From the NCBI GenBank assembly GCA_023053685.1, contig JALIGW010000016.1:10442501-10506500 (forward strand): 64,000 bases of DNA. Direction: 5' to 3'. The notes beneath the pieces are model-generated. The model was not told the origin of the DNA. It searched no databases and saw only the letters and a program-made list of their open reading frames with translations. This DNA is from Diadophis punctatus similis. Lineage: Eukaryota > Chordata > Lepidosauria > Squamata > Dipsadidae. Below are positions 10,685-22,544 of the stretch, piece by piece. Numbering within the stretch: the stretch's first letter is position 1; every line of letters starts with the position of its first letter. Position numbers and translations under genes: made by a program.

Positions 10685-11143
10685 CCCATATTTTTCAGAG
10701 TATAAGACGCACCTTAGTTTTTGGGGAGGAAAATAGGGGAAAACAATCTGCCTACCAGGTATTCATCTGGCTAGCGTCCTTAGTCTGGTCAGCTTCAGCA
10801 CATTATTTTATCACCTGGTTAGGACTTAAAAAAACCTTCTTCAGAGAGAGTAACAATAAGAGCTGGGAAGATAGCTAGCATCTGGTTAGGGCTAGAAAAA
10901 ACCTTATTCGGAGCAAGTAGAGCAATGGCAAAAAATTCTGCAAAGACTTAGGGCTGGAAAAACATTCTTTGGAGAGAGTAACAATGAAAAAGCCTGCAAG
11001 GTAAGAGCTGGGAAGATCGTTAGCACCTAGCTATGGCTGGGAAAAAAGCTTCGAAAAAGCTACATTCAGAGTGTAAGACGCACCCAAATTTTCAGCCACT
11101 TTTAGGGAGGAAAAAGGTGTGTCTTATACTCAGAAAAATACAG
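10685..11143. mobile_element. TA-flanked inverted-repeat element (TATAAGACGCACC family)
   Basis: The left end is CCCATATTTTTCAGAGTATA and the right end is its approximate reverse complement (CTTATACTCAGAAAAATAC), both flanked by TA. The interior has repeated GAGAGTAACAATGA and GAGCTGGGAAGAT motifs. TA target duplication suggests Tc1/mariner-type integration, but the family is not proven because no transposase is present. Closest local relative is the copy at 33.0 kb. Confidence 0.8.
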
Positions 11144-11145
11144 TA

Positions 11146-11996
11146 TATGTTTTGTTTTGAGGTCCTTGAGAGTTTCTTTTGATTTTTTTTTCAGAGCTAC
11201 TTGAGAATGTCTTTGGAATTTTCTTGGCATTGTTGTCAAGCTAAGTTTATATTGGAAGCTATGGACTATGGGACATGCTCTTATGTTTTAGGTTGCATAT
11301 CTTTCCTGGTTCTAAGACTTTCCCATCTTAGAAGATCCTCCTGGGCAAGAACAGCCACAGCAACACTCTAGCTTTGAAATTGTGGGGATTGGTGAGCAAT
11401 CAAAGGCCCACCCTTTTTTTTATATGCCAAGTGCAATCTTGGCCACCTCATTACTAGGTAAATGCAAAAATATTCCATGCATAAGAATTGAAGAAAGAGT
11501 GGGGAGAGGAGGAAACCAATAATGAATTATCCTTATGAAATTGAATGGGGGAAAGTATGCAAAATATATTTTTCTGCATCACTCCAGTTTCAATTCAGCT
11601 GTCTTCATCTGCAGATTGGGATGCAGTTATATACTGTATGTGACCCTACACATTTTTCATATTTTGAGGCTTAGGAAAGATATCAGAGGGTCCATAATTT
11701 TTAACAATGCAGTACATGGTTAAACATCTCCTTTAAAGTAAAATGTGTACAAAGTCCTGTATGTTTGTTTCCTTGTTTGTTTAAGGAACTGGGAATTAAT
11801 AAAAAATGAGTCAGAGCGCATGTGAATCTGAAGCAAACCAAAAGAGATTTTAATAATGGAATATTTGGCTCCGATTAGTAAAACCTTGATTTGAATATTA
11901 TTCAATCTAGACTTTACTGAGTAAATAAAAGCTGGGCCTCCCATCACAATCAAATGTTTGTCACAGGAATATTATACAGCTAAGAAGCATTCAGGG
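11146..11996. other. No gene recognised
   Basis: AT-rich sequence with short T runs; no protein similarity. Confidence 0.4.
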
Positions 11997-12028
11997 CAGT
12001 GGTGGGTTCTAAATGATTTTGCTACGTA
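11997..12028. mobile_element. Left terminus of a GGTGGGTT-family hAT-like element
   Basis: CAGTGGTGGGTTCT followed by TTTTGCTAC matches the first 30 bp of other family members, then the sequence changes into an antisense LINE. No right end or target duplication was found. Confidence 0.5.
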
Positions 12029-12085
12029 AGATTAGGTTTACAACTCTTAATGCCTTTTTGGCAATGTTGTTGCAGGGGGCTTTGG
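12029..12085 (-). mobile_element. Rex/CR1-like LINE fragment, antisense
   Basis: The minus strand encodes NNIAKKALRVVNLIL, closely matching the segment at 35.69-35.74 kb (NSIAKKA, stop, RVVNLIL). Only a short piece of the ORF remains. Confidence 0.55.
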
Positions 12086-12342
12086 CCCACTGCAGCAACA
12101 TTTGCAATTTGGAAATATATTTCCAAACATAACTGCTTTCTCCAGTGAATTTCCTTGCATGACACAGCCAAAATAAGTGAGAAGCAGTTTTGTGATTTTG
12201 CCTTCTAGTGAGATGTCTGGTGTACCTAAAGTAATATTCACAACAGCCCTGCACATGTTCTCCAGTTCCCTCCTTATTTATAGATTGCATCACCTTAAAC
12301 AAATGCAATAAGGTCAGAAAAATAACTACATTCTGCTGACTA

Positions 12343-12729
12343 CTGTATTTTTCGGAGTATAAGACGCACCTTTCCCCACCCCCCTAAAAGAGGCTGAAAA
12401 TTTGAGTGCATCTTATACTCCGAATGTAGCTTTTACTAAGCTTTTTTTCAGCCCTAACAAGGTGCTAACAGTGAAGCGATCTTCCCTTTGCCTGCTTTTC
12501 TCATTGTTTCTCTCTCTGAAGAGAGAGAAAGAAGTGAAGTGTTTTAGAAACTGTTTTTTATCCTCAACCAGGGGATAAAAAGCAAGCACGCGTGCTCAAA
12601 ACCAGCAAACTAATGTGCTGAAGCTGACCAGACTAAGGACTAGCCAGATGAACACCTGGTAGGCAGATTATTTTTTCCTTATTTTCCTCCCCCAAAACTA
12701 AGGTGCGTCTTATATTCCAAAAAATACGG
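12343..12729. mobile_element. TA-flanked inverted-repeat element (TATAAGACGCACC family)
   Basis: Termini CTGTATTTTTCGGAGTATAA and TTCCAAAAAATACGG with TA on both sides. The interior is an inverted version of that at 10.7 and 33.0 kb (for example CTGACCAGACTAAGGAC and GCCAGATGAACACCTGGTAG). Confidence 0.82.
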
Positions 12730-12731
12730 TA

Positions 12732-13302
12732 ATTGCTACAAAATAATTCCTTATCTACGTTTGGCTACGTTCACTCTTCATTTTCATCCAGTAGCATTCT
12801 TGACATTTCCTATGCTGTTTTATCATTCAGAGTTTATCTGTAAACCAAAGGATTTCCTGAGATCCACACACGAAGAAAGTCCATACAGGTGAGATCCACT
12901 CCAAAATCTTATTTCAAGTGGCAACTAAGGCTTTAATCAAACTGCACATCAAACTCTCAGAAACAATCCCAAGCTTACTCTGAAACCCACTAGTGTCCAT
13001 CAGGCACCTAGTTGCACCTACTAAATACACCTCACAAAAATAAGAAAAGCTTTTGGCCAGGGGATTTGCATGTGCTTAGCCCGGCTGCAAAAGTGTAGAC
13101 AAGCAACTTGTAAATTTTTTTTAGGTTCTTTATATCAGATTTGCATTAGAGAGGCCAAACAAATGATGACTTGAAATAACCACCCTATAAAAAAGAACCG
13201 CATACCATGTCTAAACCACCAACTTAAATGTCTAGTTAATTTACCAATCATGGTTTGTCCCTCATCTGAAATATGCTAGAGTTGCTCTTAAAATAATTTT
13301 GA
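12732..13302. other. No gene recognised
   Basis: Unique AT-rich sequence up to the 5' truncation of a CR1-L3 copy. Confidence 0.4.
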
Positions 13303-13693
13303 ATGATGAGAACTACATATGAAGAACGGTTGCAGGAACTGGGTATGTCTAGTTTAATGAAAAGAAGGACCAGGGGAGACATGATAGCAGTGTTCCAATA
13401 TCTCAGGGGTTGCCACAAAGAAGAGGGAGTCAAACTATTCTCCAAAGCACCTGAGGGTAGAACAAGAAGCAATGGGTGGAAACTAAACAAGGAGAGAAGC
13501 AACTTAGAACTAAGGAGAAATTTCCTGACAGTTAGAACAATTAATCAGTGGAACAGCTTGCCTCCAGAAGTTGTGAATGCTCCAACACTAGATGTTTTTA
13601 AGAAGATGTTGGATAACCATCTATCTGAAGTAGTGTAGGGTTTCCTACGTAAGCAGGGGGTTGGACTAGAAGACCTCCAAGGTCCCTTCCAAC
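13303..13693 (+). mobile_element. CR1-L3 LINE 3' fragment
   Basis: An open frame of 111 codons encodes the C terminus of CR1-L3 ORF2: [71 protein letters not shown] and DNHLSEVV. It is 5'-truncated, so the reverse transcriptase is absent, though the remaining frame is undamaged, suggesting relative youth. The noncoding 3' end GGACTAGAAGACCTCCAAGG runs into the microsatellite at 13.69 kb. Confidence 0.9.
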
Positions 13694-13951
<258 letters not shown>

Positions 13952-14139
13952 AGTTTTCTGTGTATCTCTTTCCTGCCCTCTAATGGTTTTGCAAAATTTG
14001 TAGCCAGATCAGATAGCTTTAATAAACTTGTCTTATGTAAGCGCAGACAGCTTTTTGTTCTAACATTTTGTATTCATTTCCTTTGAGTAAGTTATATATC
14101 TGTGTATAAGGATAAATAATAAATGTATAATTTATTTAT

Positions 14140-14346
14140 TGTGCTTTCCTGGCAACTACCTGGATTAGTCCCTACAGTTTTCTTGCCAAGGTTTCTGAAG
14201 TGGTTTGCCATTTCCTTCTTCTAGAACTTAGAGAGAGTGGTTGGCCCAAGGTCGCCCAGTTGGCTTCATGCCTAAGGCAGGATTAAAACTCATAGTCTTC
14301 CAGTTTCTAGCCGGGTTTTCTTGATCATTATACCAGTTTGGCTATC
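14140..14346 (-). mobile_element. CORE-like tRNA-derived SINE
   Basis: On the minus strand the head includes TGGTATAATGATCAAGAAAA and a weak B box (GAGTTTTAATCC), followed by the MIR/CORE-like GGGCGACCTTGGGCCAACC block. Related copies lie at 32.0 and 39.5 kb. Diverged. Confidence 0.65.
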
Positions 14347-14930
14347 ATTGTAATTTATCTACTGCAAAATATTTAAATGCATAAAATAAAATGATAAGTA
14401 ACAATAAAATGCCTCTGCATGTAGCAACATCTGGTTGATCTTGTCCAACCAGAGCTAAACTGGATGGGCCTTGATTGATACTTGAATGGGAAATTACCAA
14501 GAAACACAGGAAAAAGTCTGTAGTCAACCCCTCTGAAAGAATTCTAAAAAATAGACCTCAAACAAGATTCCTGAAGAACAGTTGTTAATCATTGCATTGG
14601 AACTTTGGTCATTCCTGGTAGAATGATGGACATTTGGAAAAGAAAGGAAAAGAGGAACGGAACTCAGAAGCCCAAATCTCAGGACAGAAGACGCTAGCTT
14701 GTTTACAAACAAAAGAAGCAAATGAGGGCAATAAATTGAACCAAGTGACAAACTCTTTGTGTCCCACCTCTGGCATTAATTATAGTAATTTCCTAGTTTA
14801 AACACAATTGAGAAGAAACAGAGAGCAGCTGGATTTCATTCCTAGAAAAGAAAGGAGCAGAAAAGACATTTGTTCATTCCTTATCTTAAGTGGGGGGGGG
14901 AGATAAATGGGAAACAGGTTGGACAAATAA
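14347..14930. other. No gene recognised
   Basis: Unique sequence, purine-rich near 14630-14720; no similarity seen. Confidence 0.4.
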
Positions 14931-14934
14931 TTTC

Positions 14935-15190
14935 CAGAGGTGGGTCCCTGCTGGTTCGGACAGGTTCGCTAGAACCAGTAGCGGGAATTTCCCCCTGCTC
15001 GCCAAACCAGCAGTGAAGGCTGTCTGGACACGCCCCTGAACCGGTCCTCCGGCTTGAAATCTGTCCACCTGAACCAAATTTAGGTGAAAATAACCCTCTG
15101 CACATGTGCAAAGCCTCCTGCACATGCACAGACCAATGTAACCTGGGAGCGATGGGGGTGCACGTGCAAGCATAGTGAGGGTGTGCACAA
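14935..15190. mobile_element. GGTGGGTT-family hAT-like element, right end lost
   Basis: It begins CAGAGGTGGGTCCCTG with GGTTCG and AGAACCAGTAGCGG shared with other copies. No matching right terminus follows; the sequence changes directly into L1 ORF2 near 15190, so the right part was removed by the L1 insertion or a later deletion. Confidence 0.65.
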
Positions 15191-17596
15191 AATGTGCACT
15201 GTGTAATTACAAAGTAATAGTGAATGGAGATATGACAGAGAAGGTGGATATTATGAAAGGAACAAGACAAGGATGTCCTTTATCACCATTGTTATTTGTA
15301 CTGACTTTGGAAGTATTAACTAGAAGTATAAGACAAAGTGAGGATATAAAAGGAATGAAAATTAAAAGAGAGGAGTATAAATTACAAGCATTTGAGGATG
15401 ACTTGGTGTTTATATTGGAAGAACTATTAGAGACTGGACCTAAATTAATACAGCAAATTGAAAAATACGGAGAGGTGGCGGGATTAAAAATTAATAAAGG
15501 TAAAACAAAACCTTTAATGAAAAATATGACGGACAAACAAAAGAAGGAATTAGTTGGGAAGTTAAATATGCAGATTACAAAAAAAGTAAGATATTTAGAG
15601 ATTCAACTAACAGCTAGATGTGTGACAATTAAGGAAGATAATTATTACAGATTAAAGAAACAAATTGAAATAGATTTGGAAAAATGGAAAAATTTTCAAT
15701 TATCACTGATGGGAAGAATTGCATTAATTAAGATGAATATATTACCATGATTTCTGTTTTTATTTTCAACAATACCAATAATACTAGAGAATTTTTTAAA
15801 AGAAGTGAATAAAATGATTTTGAAGTTCTTCTGGCAAGGAAAAAAGGCAAGGATTAATATAAAAATGTTACAAAATGCAAGACTTAGAGGTGGATTTAGA
15901 CTTCCAAATTGGGAGTTGTACTATGATGCTGCAGTATTGACATGGTTGAGAGAATGGGTTTTGTTAAGAAATTAAAAAACTTTTGGCTTTGGAGGAACAC
16001 GATTTACAGATAGGATGGCACACATTTATATGGTATGGGAGAAGTAAAATACACAGCTATTTCCAGAGACATTGTATGAGGAACTCTTTGTATGTAGTGT
16101 GGGAAAAAATAAAAGAGAAGCACTATTTGAAAATACCATATTGGTTATCAACAATAGAAGCACTAAATCACCTGAGTAGACTTAATTGGGGAAATATTGC
16201 ACAATATAAGGATATTCTAACAGATAAGGGGGAATTGAAATCTACTCAAGAATTGGAGAAAGAAGGAATAAAGATGGATTTGTATATGAGAATGCAACTG
16301 CAGTCAAGATATGATAAGGATACTAAAACTGAGGGTATTAATTTAGAAAAGACAGAATTAGATGAAATACTCACAGGAACGGATGAAAGATTAATTTAAA
16401 ATCTTTATATATAATAATTATTTGTTATATATAGATTTAGAGCAAGAACAAGTGAAGGAAACAATGATTAAATGGGCAAGGAATTTTGGACATAGTATAG
16501 AATTGAATAAATGGCAACAGATTTGGGAAAGAAACTACAAATTGACAATGGCAACATCGTATAAAGAAAATATGTACAAAATGTTTTATAGATGGCACAT
16601 GTCACCCAAGAGAATAGCTAAAATGTTTAAAGATAAATCTATTAAATGTTGGAAATGCCAACAAATACCGGGTTCTTTTTATCATATGTGGTGGACATGT
16701 GCTGAAGTCGAAGTGTATTGGAGTTCAATTCAAATATAGATAGAAAAAATATTGAAACAACATATAGAGCTGAAACCAGAGATATTCCTGTTGGGTATTT
16801 TACCAGAGAAGTTTAATAAAGAAAACACATATTTAATTATTCACATAATTACCGCAGCTAGAATTGCATTTGCGTAAAAATGGAAATCAACAAAAAACCC
16901 CTCTGAAGAGGAGCTAATTAAAAAAATATTGGATTGTGCGGAAATGAATAGACTGACAATGAAAATTAAAGATAAGGAAGACTCTGAATATTATAATGTA
17001 TGGGGGAAATTTTATGATTGGATAGAAAATGAATATGTATAGAAGATAAGTAACACTGATCAAATTGGAAGAAAGTAGAAGATTGAAGGTGGTAGACCCA
17101 GGTGACAAAAGTAGGTAGTTAAGGAGGCAGCATTAAGATAGTAGTAAATATACCTAGGAAAATATAAGATATATGTATAAATATGGATACTGAAAAAATA
17201 TAAGTGTAAGAGTTGCACCGATAACTAAGTGTAGTTAGGTATATGAGATACCTGTCTGTTAAACATAAGATGGATTATGATTAGACTCACTCAGAGAAGG
17301 GACAAGAGGGAGGAAGTAGAGGAGGAAGGGAAGAAGGGGAGAGGAGGGAAGTAGGAAAGTGGGAGAGAAGGAGAAAGTAGGTAGAGAGAAGAGAGGAAGA
17401 TAGAGGGAGGGGAGTGATATGATATAAGGGGGGAAAACAGACGGGTAATAAAAGTATAAAAGGTGCAAATTAGGATGTTGGTTTAAGACTTATTGAATAG
17501 AAATGTATAACTATTTATATCTTGATATGAATTACAGTATATGTATGGATGTATATGTGGAGAAAAATAAAAAAAACTTTTTATTAAAAAAAAAAG
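15191..17596 (+). pseudogene. L1 LINE ORF2 remnant, 5'-truncated
   Basis: The copy starts inside the reverse-transcriptase domain. The 15175-15750 frame has GTRQGCPLSPLLF and the catalytic region QAFEDDLVF, where the usual FADD reads FEDD. A TGA at 15748, a frameshift near 15975 and stops at about 16397 and 16737 break the frame. Later pieces contain the L1 C-terminal zinc-knuckle region (CWKCQQIPGSFYHMWWTC, 16.65-16.70 kb) and a final frame ending near 17041. The 3' UTR holds a purine-rich GGAAG tract (17278-17425), as in L1 3' UTRs, and ends in an A-rich tail at 17565-17596. An immobile fossil; endonuclease and ORF1 are absent. Confidence 0.92.
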
Positions 17597-17738
17597 AAAT
17601 TGTGGTTGCTCCATCACTGGAGGGTTTTAAGAAGAGACTGAACAACCATTTGTCTAAATGGTATGGGGTCTCCTGCTTGAGGCTGGTTGGATTAGAAGAC
17701 CTCCAAAGTCCCTTCCAACTGCGTTATTCTGTTCTGTT
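17597..17738 (+). mobile_element. CR1-L3 LINE 3' fragment joined to the L1 tail
   Basis: It begins exactly at the L1 A-tail with GAAATTGTGGTTGCTCCA (family form GAAGTTGTGAATGCTCCA) and runs to TCCCTTCCAACTGCGTTATTCTGTTCTGT. It is the variant with an ATTCT-type tail rather than GTT/ATT. Confidence 0.85.
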
Positions 17739-18838
17739 CTTCTCACACGGCCATTAACTGATTCTGAATGCCATGTCTTTCTGCTTAAAGCCAGGACAGG
17801 CCTCCACTTAACAGATCCCATTGTGCAGTTTGTGCAGATAAAGATGGAGATACACAAACCTCAAAAGAAAAAGAAATAGTGCATATTTTCTAGATCAAAC
17901 AAAAATCTGCTGCTTCATGCCAAGTCACAGAATTGGACAATCTAAAAAGATATTTGAGAACAATGATCAGAGAGGAGAAGGGGCAAATAGAAATCATGTT
18001 CTTTGCTGGAAAATTTCTTCAGGATAAATAAGAAATTCTCTGGGATTCCATAGAGAAATTGCCATGAAAAAGCTACATCTCAAGGTCTTGGTTGAGCTGT
18101 CTCTACCAACCCACTGAGGAAGGGGGATATTTTTGTAGTAAGATAACAAAATAGCCGAGGGCAATGGAAGGTAGAAGGTTGACATCTATCCAGTTGAACA
18201 CTCCCTACATGTTACAAAGCTGTTTTAGGGTAATTTGAAAAATCAGTGTTATAAATCTGTTTTTTTTAACTTATTTGTAGTATTATTGGAGCTAAGAAGC
18301 AAAGGCCATTCAACCAGAGAACAAAACTTTCTAATAACTTTCCTAGCCTGTGAATTAGAAACAGAGAAAATAAGGAGTTCAAGGGAAACATTTGAACATT
18401 TTCCGCATCAGTGAAAAGTGGCCTTGGCCATACCAGCTGCTAAATAATACATTCTCATTAATTTCAAGGTGACCCAACACTCATTTATAACTCCCATGTC
18501 CGGTTTTAATAGTATATATAAACAGAGGCCTTTTGCAAGTCAGTGAGAATGTTACCTTTGACTCTTCATTGATTCACTTCATCCCAGATGCTGAAGTGGT
18601 TTGACAAAATAACAGGTTCTCTGTTGATCCCCTCCAGGAATCCCTGCAGGCATTTTTTGTTAAACTTCTCGAACAACTGTACAACCAAAGGGCAGATGAG
18701 ATCAAGTCATTGTCATTCCGGACGATCAATGCAGCTGACTGGGATATTTTTCAGATACAAAAAAAGCAACTACTGCTCTTCAAGAAAGAGTATTATTAGC
18801 ATATTTATCTTTTCAATTGTTTCCACCATTTACTCACC
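17739..18838. other. No gene recognised
   Basis: Unique sequence. A TATATATAAAC motif at about 18513 resembles a TATA box but nothing coding follows that I recognise. Confidence 0.4.
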
Positions 18839-18846
18839 CACCCAGC

Positions 18847-19154
18847 CAGAGGTGGGTTTCAGCAAGTTCCGACCACTTCTGGAGAACCGGTAGCGGAAAT
18901 TTTGAGTAGTTCGGAGAGCCAGTAAATACCACCTCTGACTGGCCCCGCCCCCATCTATTCTCTGCCTCCCGAGTTGCAGCTGATCGGGAGGAAATGGGTA
19001 TTTTGCAGTAACCTTCCCCTGGAATGGGGAGGGAATGGAGATTTTACAGTATCCTTCCCCTGCTACCCCCATCAAGCCACACCCACCAAGCCATGCCATG
19101 CCCACCAAGCCACGCCCACAGAACTGGTAGTAAAGAATTTGAATCCCACCATTG
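18847..19154. mobile_element. GGTGGGTT-family hAT-like element
   Basis: CAGAGGTGGGTTTCAGCA to GAATCCCACCATTG, flanked by CACCCAGC and CACCCATC (7 of 8 identical). It contains GAGAACCGGTAGCGGAAATT, two copies of a CCTTCCCCTGGAATGGG-type unit and repeated CACCAAGCCA. Same subfamily as copies at 25.25 and 53.49 kb. Confidence 0.9.
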
Positions 19155-19162
19155 CACCCATC

Positions 19163-19375
19163 CAACATATAGCAATAGCACGTAGACTTATATACTGCTT
19201 CACAGTGCTTTACGGCCCTCTCTAAGCAGTTTACAGAGTCAGCATCATATTGCCCCCAACAATCTGGGCCCTCATTTTACTGACCTCAGAAAGAAGGAAA
19301 GCCGAGTCAACCTTGAGCCGCTCAGAATCAAACTCCTGGACTTAGCCCTGCATTACTGCATTCTAACCATGGCTC
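19163..19375 (-). mobile_element. Sauria-type SINE, antisense
   Basis: On the plus strand it reads TATAGCAATAGCAC, ACTTATATACTGCTTCACAG, GGCCCTCTCTAAGCAG, CCCAACAATCTGGGCC and GAGTCAACCTTGAGCC, the reverse complement of the Sauria body, ending in a degraded tRNA-like head. It begins 9 bp after a hAT element. Confidence 0.85.
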
Positions 19376-19384
19376 TTTTACACA

Positions 19385-20106
19385 TTTTTCCTCTCATATT
19401 TTGCAATAGTTTTGCATAGAAATGGATATTTATAAAAATAAAAAGACAATATTGGAACAATACATTTTTTTATTATGCAAGTGACAGTTATGCATGTCCT
19501 TGTGATGGAAGTTTTAGCAATCGCTATCTGGAAAAAAAATCACATTTGTTTAATAAAAGAGCAGGGGAAAATAGAAGAATACCAGTAGCAAATTCAGATG
19601 TGCACAATTGCTCAGCTTATGTCAGCAAACAATGTTAACAACTAAGATAGTTTTCTCTGAACAAAGTTCAGGATAGAAAGAACAGCCAGAACAATTTTGC
19701 TTGACAAAATAACTATCTTGTCCTTCATTCTTCTTCCTACAGTAGCCAATCATATATCTCTGGATTACCTGGCTAACAACCAAAGAGTAATCCATTGTCT
19801 CTCTGTTGCTCAAGAGCAACTGGTATTTAGAAGAACGGCATATCTGCTAATATCAAGCTAATGGATGCACCATGAAGTCTTATAGCTCTTCACAATCTTA
19901 TGCTCCAAGAATCTTAAAATCCATTTTAAATGTCTCTAAATTAGCAGCTGTTTCTCTACAAGGCATTTACAAACTGATAACTCATTTATAAACTTGCTGC
20001 CGTTATAATCTACAGAAAATGAACTTTAACTAGTCCATTCCGTTTGGGGTTCCCAGCTAGGCCCTTTATTTCAAAGCCATTTTAGCACCTTATTCACTGG
20101 ACACAT
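19385..20106. other. No gene recognised
   Basis: AT-rich unique sequence; nothing identifiable. Confidence 0.4.
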
Positions 20107-20114
20107 GTTTATAT

Positions 20115-20350
20115 CAGGGGTGGGTTCCTACCGGTGCGCACCAGTACGTGTGCACTGGTAGCAGCCCGCTGGTGATGTAATCCTGTCTGTGCCGGTCCAT
20201 GGGAGCCGCCATCTTTTTTTCGGAATTTGAGCAGCTCCTCAGCTGTGTTTCAGACTGAAACGTCCTTCTGAGCATGCACGGAAGTAAAATCACAGGCAAA
20301 CATGATCAGCTATTCGGTGGCTCTGCTTCTAGGCCGGTCTCGCTCGCCGC
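20115..20350. mobile_element. GGTGGGTT-family hAT-like element, partial
   Basis: Starts CAGGGGTGGGTTCCTACCGG and contains TGGTAGCAGCCCGCTGGTGA and GAGCCGCCATCTTTTT, matching the 28.2 and 30.2 kb copies. No CCACTG right end or target duplication was found, so the right boundary is approximate. Confidence 0.65.
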
Positions 20351-21180
20351 TTGCAGTTCAGGCTGCCGATGCTGTTTGCTCGTGAGTCCCACCACCTACC
20401 TTCCTTGATAGGGGTCCCTCCCCCATTTGTGCCAACCCAGAGATGGCACTTGGGATCATCACCGTTTCGGGGGTTGACTGTAAAGGTAGACGCAGGAGAA
20501 TTTTACTTTCAGACTTGCAAAATTCTGTTAACGTAGCTTTACAATAAAGTATGATTAATTTATCTGGTTATGTTTCCTATTTGGTCTTCCTGGCTGAAAT
20601 CATGTTTGGGATTATTTGAGGTAATTCCAAGCTATTATTCTACCAATAACTCTGCAGCAAGTAAATCACTGGGTATTTTTTTCCCGACCAAGGCAAGAGA
20701 TATAATGTGGGTATGACACAAGCCTTTCAAATGAAATATAGGTTTAAAAGCAAAACAAAACACCCAAATGACTGTCTTTTGAATACTAGGAACAAATGGA
20801 TCATGGTTTGTAGAATTTAATATAGAAATGCCATAATCTTTAATGATTGCAGATTTTCTATTATTCCTTAACAATATTTTCATAAGAAATGTTATATTTC
20901 TTATGCTTTATAAACATGCCCCATTGAATAAAACATCAGACGTAATGAATGTCACTTGATTTCCCTCCATTTCCATTTTGTTAATTTTCAAAAGGAGTGA
21001 GCCAAATTATTATTAATGATACTTTGATTAAACTCTTGACAGACTGCTTAAGCTTGGTTGGATTTACTCAAAAGGGGGAAAACACAAAGTGGCTATTGTA
21101 TAGGAAATCATCGGAGGATGTTAGAGACATTCCAAACCTATAATTACCAATAAAGGAGAATATTTGTAGCTCAGGGTTGA
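20351..21180. other. No gene recognised
   Basis: Unique AT-rich sequence. Confidence 0.4.
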
Positions 21181-21186
21181 AATGAG

Positions 21187-21303
21187 GGGTCCTTGGTGGT
21201 CTCTGAGCTTGGTTGTTTTCTTGCAGATGTTTCATTACCCAAACTAAGTAAACCTCATCGGTGCTAGTGATTAACAACCAAGCTCAAAGAGTACCAAGGA
21301 CTC
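21187..21303 (-). mobile_element. Penelope-like terminal repeat with hammerhead-like motif
   Basis: Outer arms TCCTTGGTGGTCTCTGAGCT and the complement of AGCTCAAAGAGTACCAAGGA form an inverted repeat. On the minus strand a CCGATGA block (complement of 21255-21261) is followed by a weak hairpin, then GAAAC (complement of 21229-21233) and ATCTGCAAG. Terminal repeats of Penelope-like elements are known to carry hammerhead ribozyme motifs (CUGAUGA, stem II, GAAA); here U4 reads C, so this copy is probably inactive. No reverse transcriptase is present. Confidence 0.55.
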
Positions 21304-21533
21304 CTCAAACCTATTGCTTAGACAATCATCTTTAATTCTCTCCTTCCAAGCCAGATTACTTCCAAGATGATCACCTGGTTACCCTGGAGTAAATAAATAA
21401 ACTTCCAAGAACCATCTTTGATCCAGTGGCGTATATGTTTAATCCATCTGAGATCAAGACCCAAACCTGTTGGAATTCCAAAGGCTGAATTCAGTGTTTA
21501 ATTTTAAAACATCTCCCAGCTTTCAATGTAGAG

Positions 21534-21872
21534 CAGTGGTTCCCAACCTTTTTGTGATCGAGTAGCACTTGGAGGTCCCGTACAGTCGCCGCGTACCACC
21601 TGGTTCCAGAGAAACTAAATTCGATCAGATATCACTTTATTTCCATAATTGTACCATTCCTTTTTTGGCCCCGCGCATCCAGCAACTGGATTCTCGGGCC
21701 GCTGGGACCAGGTGGGTGGCATGTGGCAACAGTTGTGTTAGGCAGTAAACATTTTTGTGAAGTAAAAAATAACTAACTAAAAATCGTTCATGACCCCGAA
21801 AGTGTTCGCGTACCACCTGGAAGGCCCTCGCGTACCACTAGTGGTACACGTACCCCAGGTTGGGAACCACTG
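21534..21872. mobile_element. hAT-like element (CAGTGGTTCCCAACC family)
   Basis: Inverted termini CAGTGGTTCCCAACCTTTTT and AGGTTGGGAACCACTG, flanked by exact ATGTAGAG duplications (21526-21533, 21873-21880). Subterminal GCGTACCACCTGG and GCGTACCACTAGTGGTACAC repeats. No coding capacity. These CAGTGGTT ends are typical of vertebrate hAT non-autonomous elements. Confidence 0.95.
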
Positions 21873-21957
21873 ATGTAGAGCATCATCCATCCATATAATA
21901 CATTTTTGGCTATTCTTACAGTTATTTTCTATCTTTTTTCTAACACTGACTCAGAAT

Positions 21958-22407
21958 TATCCAGCAAGAGACTCTAGAAAGAGTGCAGAGAAGAGCAACA
22001 AAAATGATTAGGGGACTGGAGGCTAAAACATATGAAGAACGGTTGCAGGAACTGGGTATGTCTAGTTTGATGAAAAGAAGAACCAGGGGTGACATGATAG
22101 CAGTGTTCCAATATCTTAGGGGCTGCCACAAAGAAGAGGGAGTCAAATTATTCTCCAAGGCATCTGGGGGTAGAACAAGAAGCAATGGGTGGAAACTAAA
22201 CAAGGAGAGAAGCAACTTAGAACTAAGGAGAAATTTCCTGACAGTTAGAACAATTAATCAGTGGAACAGCTTTCCTCCAGAAGTTGTGAATGCTCCAACA
22301 TTGGAAGTTTTTAAAAAGATGTTGGATAACCATCTGTCTGAAGTAGTGTAGGGTTTCCTGCGTAAGCAGGGGGTTGGACTAGAAGACCTCCAAGGTCCCT
22401 TCCAACT
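21958..22407 (+). mobile_element. CR1-L3 LINE 3' fragment
   Basis: A 122-codon open frame from 21983 encodes [20 protein letters not shown] through [10 protein letters not shown] with no stop, the C terminus of CR1-L3 ORF2. The upstream reverse transcriptase is absent. The 3' end passes directly into (GTT)n at 22409. Confidence 0.92.
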
Positions 22408-22541
<134 letters not shown>

Positions 22542-22544
22542 TTC

